Positions 1 through 5,287 of a stretch of 8,729 bases of DNA are shown here, one piece after another (the stretch's first letter is position 1; each line of letters starts with the position of its first letter). A model generated the notes under the pieces. It was not told the DNA's origin and ran no database searches. It worked only from the letters and a program-made list of their open reading frames with translations. Position numbers and translations under genes: made by a program. The stretch lies in the NCBI GenBank assembly GCA_003249625.1, contig QKII01000204.1:1-8729 (forward strand). The letters are read 5' to 3'. This stretch comes from Propionivibrio sp. (GTDB lineage Bacteria > Pseudomonadota > Gammaproteobacteria > Burkholderiales > Rhodocyclaceae).

Positions 1-788
1 ACCGGCGAAATATCGCTGCCGTAAATCTGCGCGTGCTGCAGCGGCTTCTCGGCCTCCTGCGCATCGTCAAGCAGATCCTTCCAGACATCGAGCTGAAAGT
101 TGCGCAAGCGCTGGAAACCGAAACTGCGCCCGCTCGCGCCCGGCGCAATATTCAGGGCCATCTGTGCCGCCTCGGCGAGGAAGGTGCCGCTACCGCACAT
201 CGGGTCAAGCAGCGGCGTACCGGGTTGCCAGCCGGAGAGACGCAAGATACCCGCTGCGAGGTTCTCCTTGAGCGGTGCTTCCACGGTCTTCTGGCGCAAT
301 CCGCGCTGGTAGAGCGGCGCGCCGGAAGTATCGATATACAAGGTGCATTCGTCGGCAGTAAGGAAGCCGTGGACGCGCACGTCCGGCTCGCGCGTATCTA
401 CGTTCGGCCGCTTGCCGGTGTCGGCACGAAAGCGATCGCAGATTGCGTCCTTGATGCGCAGGGTGATGAACTCCAGACTCTTCAGCGGACTTTTGACGGC
501 GACCACGTCGACACGAAGCGTCCGCTCGGCGGCGAACCAGGTCGGCCACGGCGCATCCAGAGCCAGCCGGTAAATGTCGTCCTCGCGTGCATATTTGCCG
601 TGTGCCACGCGCCACAACACCCGGGTGGCGATCCGCGAGTGCAGGTTGACGGCGTAACAGGTCGGCCACTCGGCAGAAAAGTGTACGCCGCCGGGCACGA
701 TCCTCGGGTCGGCAACGCCTGCGCTCGTCAGGTCTTCCGCCAGCAGCGGCTCAAGCCCGCGCGGGCACGTCGCGAAGTATTTTTCCAC
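1..788 (-). CDS. rlmL: RlmL-like THUMP-domain 23S rRNA (guanine-N2) methyltransferase, N-terminal 262 codons (cut by left edge)
   Basis: The reading frame is open from a GTG at 788 to the window edge. The N-terminus (VEKYFATCPRGLEPLLAEDL) is the typical start of this family. It is followed by GGVHF (about 34-38) and SRIATR (about 51-56), then a THUMP region with RPNVD and PDVRV (about 130-142). Next comes the methyltransferase entry SGWQPGTPLLDPMCGSGTF (about 190-208), whose DPMCGSGT is the SAM-binding motif I, and YGSDIS near the edge. E. coli RlmL shares nearly all of these strings; it makes m2G2445 in 23S rRNA. The catalytic NPPY motif is not in the window, so it is unseen whether the RlmK half is fused, as in E. 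coli, or absent, as is usual in shorter homologues. The GTG start is supported by AGGA at 795-798, 6 nt upstream. The epimerase gene ends 32 bp upstream on the same strand, so the two are probably cotranscribed. Confidence 0.88.
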   Translation of the reverse strand, partial: MEKYFATCPRGLEPLLAEDLTSAGVADPRIVPGGVHFSAEWPTCYAVNLHSRIATRVLWRVAHGKYAREDDIYRLALDAPWPTWFAAERTLRVDVVAVKSPLKSLEFITLRIKDAICDRFRADTGKRPNVDTREPDVRVHGFLTADECTLYIDTSGAPLYQRGLRQKTVEAPLKENLAAGILRLSGWQPGTPLLDPMCGSGTFLAEAAQMALNIAPGASGRSFGFQRLRNFQLDVWKDLLDDAQEAEKPLQHAQIYGSDISP

Positions 789-820
789 GGTAATTCCTAA
801 TAAATTGCGCGGCTGTCGAC

Positions 821-1714
821 TCAGGACAAGCCACGAATGTTTCTTTCACGCCAGGCGGCATCAATCCCCTCGGCAACCTGCGGGTAACGCAAGCGCCCCC
901 CCAACTCGCGACAGGCCCGCCCATTCTCCAGGCGCCGCGACTCACTCATGAACGACAACTGAATAGGCGACAACGTCTTTTCCGCTTCCTCACGCAAAAT
1001 ACGCGGCGGGCGCGCCAGGGCAAAGCGATCGGCAACAAGGTCAAAATAATCGCCCATTTTCATGTGCGAGGCGTCCGATGCGTTATACACCCGGTTCGGC
1101 AAACCGCGACGCAACGCAGCCACGGCCAGCATTGCCAAGTCGTCTGCGTGGATGTGGTTGGTGAACACATCGTCTTCCGCGGCCAGAACCGGCGTTCCTC
1201 GTTGCAGGCGTTCGATGGGCAACCGGTCGGAGGCGTAAATGCCCGGCGCGCGCAGTATGCTCACGCACGCCCCCGTAGTGCGCCCGAAGCGCCGCAACTG
1301 CCGTTCGGCGTCCACACGTCGGCGCGCGCGCGGCGTCTGCGGATGCAGGCGCCGGGTTTCCGGAACACGCTCGCCTTCGCAATCGCCATAAACTCCGCTC
1401 GTACTGATATATACCAGGCGCTGTGGTAGAGTTTTCCCTCGACGCAAAGCAGCCAGCAGCCAGCGCATTCGTGAATCCTCCGCGCCACGCTCCGGCGGCG
1501 GCGCGAAATGCAATACCGCATCGGCCAGACCGGACAAACGCCCCAGGCTGCTTCGCCGATCCAGGTCGGCAATCAGCGGAAAAGCTCCCTGAACGCGCCA
1601 TAGGTGCGCCTGCGCCGGGTCGCGCAACAACGCGATGACCCGGTAACGGCCGAGCAAAAGAGGAAGGGTTCGGCGGGCCACATCGCCACACCCGACAATG
1701 AGAAGTGTTTGCAC
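821..1714 (-). CDS. YeeZ-like NAD(P)-dependent epimerase/dehydratase (atypical SDR), 297 aa
   Basis: This is a Rossmann-fold protein of the extended/atypical short-chain dehydrogenase family. The dinucleotide-binding loop is at the extreme N-terminus (LLIVGCGDVARR, residues 4-15), followed by LHFAPPP (68-74), STSGVYGD (104-111), ILRAPGIYASDRLP (153-166) and FTNHIHADDLA (184-194). The last three are characteristic of YeeZ-type proteins. The tyrosine of GVYG is not followed by lysine four residues on (it is Glu), so the classical YxxxK pair is absent, as usual in this atypical subgroup. Substrate and reaction are unknown; a soluble cytoplasmic protein is inferred. Translation starts at GTG 1714; an in-frame TAA lies 9 nt upstream (1724-1726), and the Rossmann strand begins at residue 4, so no other start fits. 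No good Shine-Dalgarno is visible. It is first in a probable two-gene unit with rlmL and divergent from the reductase gene. Confidence 0.82.
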   Translation of the reverse strand: MQTLLIVGCGDVARRTLPLLLGRYRVIALLRDPAQAHLWRVQGAFPLIADLDRRSSLGRLSGLADAVLHFAPPPERGAEDSRMRWLLAALRRGKTLPQRLVYISTSGVYGDCEGERVPETRRLHPQTPRARRRVDAERQLRRFGRTTGACVSILRAPGIYASDRLPIERLQRGTPVLAAEDDVFTNHIHADDLAMLAVAALRRGLPNRVYNASDASHMKMGDYFDLVADRFALARPPRILREEAEKTLSPIQLSFMSESRRLENGRACRELGGRLRYPQVAEGIDAAWRERNIRGLS

Positions 1715-1753
1715 GCGGGGATTTTACCGGAATCACCCCCGCCGGGAGACGTC
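1715..1753. promoter_or_regulatory. Divergent intergenic spacer of 39 bp
   Basis: The spacer separates the GTG of the epimerase gene from the ATG of the reductase gene. It contains GGGAG (1744-1748), the ribosome site of the reductase, and a short AT-rich stretch (ATTTTA, 1721-1726). It is too short to hold two full back-to-back promoters, so at least one promoter probably lies inside the opposite gene. I could not identify convincing -35 and -10 boxes. Confidence 0.4.
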
Positions 1754-2788
1754 ATGGGAGTCCAGATCACTGTCGAACCGAGCCGGCACACCTTTGTTGC
1801 CGACGCTGACGAAACGATCCTCGAAGCTGCGTTGCGCCACGGACTGATGGTTCCTTACGGCTGCCGGGACGGCATCTGCGGCGCCTGTCGCAGCAAGGTA
1901 CTGAGCGGCCAGGTCGATCATGGCAAAATCCCGCCGGTTGGGCTCGGCCCCGCGGACCGTGAAGCTGGCTACGCGCTGCTCTGCTGCGCGAAGGCACAAA
2001 ACGATGTGGTCATCGAGGCCAGGGAGCTTCGCTCTTCCGGAGAGATCCAGGTCAAGACGCTCCCGGCGCGCGTGGAAAAAATGACCCTCGCCGCCCCGGA
2101 CGTGATGCTTCTCGACCTCAAGCTTCCGGCCAGCGAGCGATTGCAATTCCTTGCCGGCCAGTACATCGACATCCTGCTCAAGGACGGCCGCCGACGCGCT
2201 TTCTCTCTGGCCAACGCTCCGCACGACGACGCGTTACTGCAACTGCACATCCGGCGTGTTCCAGGCGGACGTTTCACCGAACACGTTTTCACCGCCATGA
2301 AGGAGCGCGACCTGATGCGCATCAACGGCCCGCACGGCAGTTTCTTCCTGCGAGAGGATTCGACCAAGCCGATACTGCTGGTCGCCGGCGGCACCGGTTT
2401 CGCACCGGTCAAGGCAATCGTCGAGCACGCGATCGCCGAAGGGGATCAACGCCCGATAGCCGTCTATTGGGGTGGCCGCCGCCGTGATGATCTTTACCTG
2501 AACGCGCTGGCCGAAGACTGGATGCATACACACACACACATCCGCTACGTCCCCGTCCTCTCCGACGCCCCGCAGAGTGATGGCTGGACCGGCCGCACCG
2601 GACTGGTTCACCTCGCTGCAATGCAGGATATTCCTGATCTTTCCGCTCATCAGGTCTATATTTGCGGCTCACCCGCCATGGTCGCTGCCGCCCGGCGCGA
2701 TTTTGTCGGACAATGCGGGTTGCCTGAAAACGAGTTCTTCGCCGACGCCTTCGAATTCGCCTGCGACAAGAACGTAGCCACAACGTAA
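1754..2788 (+). CDS. Ferredoxin / flavin reductase: N-terminal [2Fe-2S] domain fused to FAD-NAD(P)H reductase, 344 aa
   Basis: The domain order is plant-type ferredoxin, FAD-binding barrel, NAD(P)-binding domain. The [2Fe-2S] ligands are C37, C42 and C45 (PYGCRDGICGACRSK) and C77 of LLCCAKA; C78 is an extra neighbouring cysteine. The flavin motif RAFS is at 148-151, preceded by GQYIDI. The nucleotide-binding loop is LLVAGGTGFAPVKAIVE (208-224), then YICGSPAMV (302-310), and FFADAFEFA near the C-terminus. The protein passes electrons from NAD(P)H via FAD to an iron-sulphur centre. Homologues serve AscD/DdhD-type deoxysugar reductases and oxygenase reductases such as DmpP, and databases often label them CDP-6-deoxy-glucoseen reductase. 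No sugar or oxygenase gene is nearby, so the partner is unknown. I chose ATG 1754 over an upstream ATG at 1604, which would lie inside the epimerase gene; GGGAG sits 5 nt before 1754. Confidence 0.88.
   Translation: MGVQITVEPSRHTFVADADETILEAALRHGLMVPYGCRDGICGACRSKVLSGQVDHGKIPPVGLGPADREAGYALLCCAKAQNDVVIEARELRSSGEIQVKTLPARVEKMTLAAPDVMLLDLKLPASERLQFLAGQYIDILLKDGRRRAFSLANAPHDDALLQLHIRRVPGGRFTEHVFTAMKERDLMRINGPHGSFFLREDSTKPILLVAGGTGFAPVKAIVEHAIAEGDQRPIAVYWGGRRRDDLYLNALAEDWMHTHTHIRYVPVLSDAPQSDGWTGRTGLVHLAAMQDIPDLSAHQVYICGSPAMVAAARRDFVGQCGLPENEFFADAFEFACDKNVATT
2528..2540 (+). repeat. AC dinucleotide microsatellite (6.5 units) inside the reductase gene
   Basis: The stretch a2528 to a2540 is an uninterrupted run of alternating A and C. 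It encodes part of the HTHTH string at residues 259-263. Gain or loss of one unit would shift the reading frame in the NAD(P)-binding domain. Runs of this length are uncommon in GC-rich coding sequence, but six units is at the low end for slippage. Confidence 0.9.
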
Positions 2789-2830
2789 CCGCGTTGATTG
2801 AACATTTGCCTGCCACACCGAGTTAACGCC

Positions 2831-4006
2831 ATGCCCGATGTTTTCCTCTCTCGCCAACCGCTGATCAATCGCCAGAACCGTATCCTCGCCAACAGACTCA
2901 GCCTGCACCTGGTGGGCGGTGCGACGACAATAGACGCCGCCGAAACGCTTGCCTCGCTCGCCGACTACTGGCCATCGGATGAAAAACAGGTTTTCCTGAA
3001 CTGCGGCAAGGAGCCCTGCGATGCTGACTTGTTGCAATGGAATCCGCCTGAAAATACCACGATCGAACTTCCGGGCGCCTCATTCGCCGCCCCGGACGCC
3101 GCGTCGCTGATATCCCGTTTGCAGGAAAGCCCGTGTTCGCTTTGCCTGATCATCGACGAGCACGCCAAGACCGCGCTGTCGTCCGGAATCGCTTTCCGCT
3201 TCATGGGACTCAACGCACGGCGCTTTGGCCCCGCCCAACTGAAAACGCTTGCCACGCAAACGCAGCCATACGGCATCGGCGTCGCGTTCAACGTTTACGA
3301 CCATCCGTCGTTCCAGAACTGTCTTGACGCTGGCCTCAATGCGGCAGCGACCTGGTTCTTCAAGCGACCGTCCAGCGCCCCCGCCAAGGCACTCAACCCA
3401 GGACAGACACAGATCATTCGCGTACTCAACCTGGTGCGCAAAAACGCCGACGTCAAGGACATCGAGGCGGCACTGAAACAGGACGTCACGCTTTCCTACA
3501 AGCTGCTGCGCTACATCAACTCGGCCGGATTCGGCCTGTCTTGCGAAATCCAGTCATTCCGTCATGCGGTAACCATCCTCGGCTACGACAAGCTCAACAA
3601 ATGGCTGTCACTGCTGCTCGCCACCGCGAGCAAGGACCCGATGGCCCAGGCACAGATGCACACCGCACTGTGCCGCGCACGGCTGATGGAGCTTCTCGGC
3701 CACGGCCTTGTCGCCAAGAGCGAATACGACAACCTGTTCATCACCGGCGCCTTCTCGATGCTTGAAGCTCTGCTCGGCGTCGGCATGGACCAGGTGCTGG
3801 AAACGATGAGCCTGCCTGAATCGATCTGCGATGCCCTGCTCGGCCACGGCGGCGTTTATGGCCCGTTCCTGGAACTAGCCATTGCCTGCGAGGGCGAGGA
3901 CGGCGACGCGATCGCCAACCAGGCCGGCATGCTCGGCCTCTCCGCAGCGCAGTTCAACCTGGCGTTGATGCAGGCACTGGCCTTCGCCGACACGATGGAA
4001 GTCTGA
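2831..4006 (+). CDS. Degenerate EAL domain + HDOD signalling protein (YuxH type), 391 aa
   Basis: The N-terminus (VFLSRQPLINRQNRILANRL) is the typical start of EAL-HDOD proteins. Where active EAL enzymes and close relatives read Y-E-L-L, this protein has N21-R22-L23-S24, so the metal-binding Glu is replaced by Arg. The later EAL positions are also eroded (FLNCG 55-59; AFNVYDHPSFQNCLDAGL 152-169; WFFKRP 175-180 without the usual Gln-Gly). c-di-GMP hydrolysis is therefore not expected; binding or protein-protein signalling remains possible. The HDOD domain spans about 191-300 (LNLVRKNADVKDIEAALKQD, LLRYINSAGF, ILGYDKLNKWLSLL), followed by the family's C-terminal helical part (FITGAFSMLEALLGVGMD). 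The start at ATG 2831 gives the family N-terminus; a TTG at 2798 in frame would add 11 unsupported residues. Only a GAG at 2820-2822 resembles a ribosome site, so translation may be weak or coupled. It sits 42 bp after the reductase gene and 6 bp before nudC. Confidence 0.87.
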   Translation: MPDVFLSRQPLINRQNRILANRLSLHLVGGATTIDAAETLASLADYWPSDEKQVFLNCGKEPCDADLLQWNPPENTTIELPGASFAAPDAASLISRLQESPCSLCLIIDEHAKTALSSGIAFRFMGLNARRFGPAQLKTLATQTQPYGIGVAFNVYDHPSFQNCLDAGLNAAATWFFKRPSSAPAKALNPGQTQIIRVLNLVRKNADVKDIEAALKQDVTLSYKLLRYINSAGFGLSCEIQSFRHAVTILGYDKLNKWLSLLLATASKDPMAQAQMHTALCRARLMELLGHGLVAKSEYDNLFITGAFSMLEALLGVGMDQVLETMSLPESICDALLGHGGVYGPFLELAIACEGEDGDAIANQAGMLGLSAAQFNLALMQALAFADTMEV

Positions 4007-4012
4007 CCCCAC

Positions 4013-4780
4013 ATGGACAACGAGTGCTACTGGCTGCTCCGCAGCGAAAACCAGTTCTTCATCGTCAAAGACGAGCAGCATGGAAAGACTTTCCTGCTCG
4101 GGCGCTCTTCCGATTACGGAGATCCGGAAAGACCGTTGCTGGTTGGCGAATGGGACGGACGCCCATGCTACGCCGCTGAGGTCGACTCCCTTCCTGATGA
4201 CGCCCCTGGCGAACTGACCCTCCTGCGCCCACTTTACGGCATCGCCGGCGCAGAAGCGTTCGCCATCGCCGGACGCGCCAGCCTGCTCATGGACTGGCGC
4301 AGGAATCATCGCTTCTGCGGCCGCTGCGGCACGCCAACGACGATGAAATCAAACGAGTTCGCCATGGCCTGCCCCTCCTGCGGACTTCTAGCCTACCCGC
4401 GCATCTCGCCGGCAGTGATGGTACTGGTCGAACGCGGGAACGACCTGCTCCTCGCCCGCAGCCCGCACTTCCGCCCCGGCATGTTCAGTGCGCTGGCCGG
4501 ATTCGTCGAGGCCGGCGAAACCATCGAGCAGTGCGCCGCGCGTGAGGTACGCGAGGAAGTCGGTGTCGAAATCACCAACCTGCGCTATTTCCGCAGCCAA
4601 CCCTGGCCCTTCCCCGATTCGCTGATGATCGCCTTCTTCGCCGACTACGCGGGCGGCGAGATCACGCCCGACCCGTCGGAAATCGAAGCCGCCGGGTGGT
4701 TCCCGCGCGACCAACTGCCGCCGCTCCCCAACCCGGAAAGCATCGCCCGGCACCTGATCGACGCAGCATGCCGGAAATAG
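4013..4780 (+). CDS. nudC: NudC, NAD(H) pyrophosphatase / NAD-capped RNA hydrolase, 255 aa
   Basis: The length nearly equals E. coli NudC (257 aa). A zinc ribbon is formed by C102, C105, C120 and C123 (FCGRCGTP and ACPSCG). It is followed by YPRISPAVMVLV, then a full Nudix box from G163 to V185 (GFVEAGE at its start, REVREEVGV at its end) with the catalytic Glu residues. The family hallmark SQPWPFPDS lies at 195-203, and it separates NudC-type NADH diphosphatases from other Nudix hydrolases. The enzyme cleaves NAD(H) to NMN(H) and AMP, and in E. coli removes the NAD cap from RNA 5' ends. It is cytoplasmic and works as a dimer in known members. The ATG at 4013 is 6 nt after the stop of the EAL-HDOD gene, so translational coupling is likely; no strong separate ribosome site is seen. 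Its stop is 4 bp from the stop of the convergent small gene. Confidence 0.95.
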   Translation: MDNECYWLLRSENQFFIVKDEQHGKTFLLGRSSDYGDPERPLLVGEWDGRPCYAAEVDSLPDDAPGELTLLRPLYGIAGAEAFAIAGRASLLMDWRRNHRFCGRCGTPTTMKSNEFAMACPSCGLLAYPRISPAVMVLVERGNDLLLARSPHFRPGMFSALAGFVEAGETIEQCAAREVREEVGVEITNLRYFRSQPWPFPDSLMIAFFADYAGGEITPDPSEIEAAGWFPRDQLPPLPNPESIARHLIDAACRK

Positions 4781-4784
4781 GCGA

Positions 4785-5057
4785 TCAGGCCACTGCCTCC
4801 GCCGCAACACCGGCACCGAGACAAGCCGTGTAGGCAAACGAACTCTGATCGATAACGCTTACAACCTCATTTAGCTTCTTCGCCGCCATGCCAAGCAGGC
4901 GGGCGGCATGATGGCCGGCTTCGTCCAGTTCCAGTTCGATGTCATCGATAAAATCGACGTGTGCCCCGTTGATCAGGGCGATTGCGTCGTGCAATTCGTC
5001 CATCAGATCGGTGGCGAAATCAAAATATTCCTTTGTGATACCATGGTGGCCGGACAT
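4785..5057 (-). CDS. Small acidic hypothetical protein, 90 aa
   Basis: I do not recognise this protein. It begins MSGHHGITKEYFDFATDLMD, has a very acidic centre (ten Asp/Glu within residues 17-46), and ends in an Ala-rich tail (GAGVAAEAVA). It has six His, in HH pairs at 4-5 and 49-50 plus H23 and H33, and one Cys (C79). It looks helical, with no signal peptide and no clear membrane span. I chose ATG 5057 because GGGAG lies 10 nt upstream (about 5068-5072) on the minus strand. The longer frame, starting near 5192, would have to run through two strong hairpins and has an unlike, basic composition. Hand reading gives good coding character. The gene is downstream of the MocR gene on the same strand, but 230 bp separates them, so its own promoter is likely. 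It converges on nudC with 4 bp between stops and no room for a terminator there. Confidence 0.62.
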   Translation of the reverse strand: MSGHHGITKEYFDFATDLMDELHDAIALINGAHVDFIDDIELELDEAGHHAARLLGMAAKKLNEVVSVIDQSSFAYTACLGAGVAAEAVA

Positions 5058-5092
5058 TTTCGTTGTTCTCCCAAAAATTACGATGGTGTTCA

Positions 5093-5124
5093 GGGCCGTT
5101 CGGTGTTGCAGCACCAAACGGCCC
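5093..5124. repeat. Strong hairpin in the leader of the 90-aa gene
   Basis: The arms GGGCCGTT (5093-5100) and AACGGCCC (5117-5124) pair perfectly. After one C-A mismatch, GGTG (5102-5105) pairs with CACC (5112-5115) around a 6-nt loop TTGCAG. It lies 35 bp upstream of the start of the 90-aa gene, which is read on the minus strand. No run of T follows directly on either strand, so it is not a standard intrinsic terminator. It could be a leader structure, a processing site or a protein-binding inverted repeat. Confidence 0.75.
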
Positions 5125-5130
5125 GCTTCG

Positions 5131-5148
5131 CTTCGGGAATCCCCGAAG
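5131..5148. repeat. Second tandem hairpin in the same leader
   Basis: CTTCGGG (5131-5137) pairs with CCCGAAG (5142-5148) around a 4-nt loop AATC. Two more pairs (5130-5150 and 5129-5151) can form if G5149 is bulged. Six nucleotides separate it from the larger hairpin at 5093-5124. No T-run follows on either strand. Confidence 0.7.
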
Positions 5149-5287
5149 GCGCGCCAATATAACCGAGCCGACAGCGCAAATAAATAGAGCAAAAGTTATA
5201 GACGTTCCACGCGCAACCTGTTGTTTTCCCTATCAAAAATACCATTGTCGTATAGCAGGGAAATTTCCTTCAACTCGACACGCCAAT
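5149..5287. other. AT-richer spacer between the MocR and 90-aa genes
   Basis: This spacer is downstream of the MocR stop and upstream of the 90-aa gene, both on the minus strand. It holds a perfect 10-bp palindrome GGAAATTTCC (5259-5268) and a spaced inverted repeat TTTCCC (5225-5230) / GGGAAA (5258-5263). On the minus strand, TATAAC (5200-5195) and TATTTA (5186-5181) are possible -10 boxes for the 90-aa gene; the latter has TGGAAC 17 bp upstream, a poor -35. These promoter guesses are weak. I see no tRNA-like or coding feature here. Confidence 0.4.

Noticed and set aside
33..800. Plus-strand open frame (255 codons) opposite the rlmL-like gene
   Set aside because: The minus-strand frame gives clear THUMP and SAM-binding motifs. 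The plus-strand product has no domain and is an antisense artefact.
1604..1753. N-terminal extension of 50 residues on the reductase
   Set aside because: It would overlap the epimerase gene on the other strand and has no ferredoxin-like sequence. The ATG at 1754 has a good ribosome site and starts the ferredoxin fold directly.
2798..2830. TTG start adding 11 residues to the EAL-HDOD protein
   Set aside because: TTG is a rare start, the 11 residues look random, and the family N-terminus begins at the ATG at 2831.
5093..5124. Intrinsic terminator for the MocR or nudC transcript
   Set aside because: No run of T follows the stem directly on either strand.
5093..5151. tRNA or other known structured RNA formed by the two hairpins
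   Set aside because: There is no acceptor stem, no T-loop consensus and no cloverleaf, and the stems do not match a riboswitch family that I know.
5058..5192. Longer version of the small minus-strand protein starting near 5192
   Set aside because: The extra 45 residues span both hairpins and differ in composition from the rest. A GGGAG ribosome site precedes the ATG at 5057.
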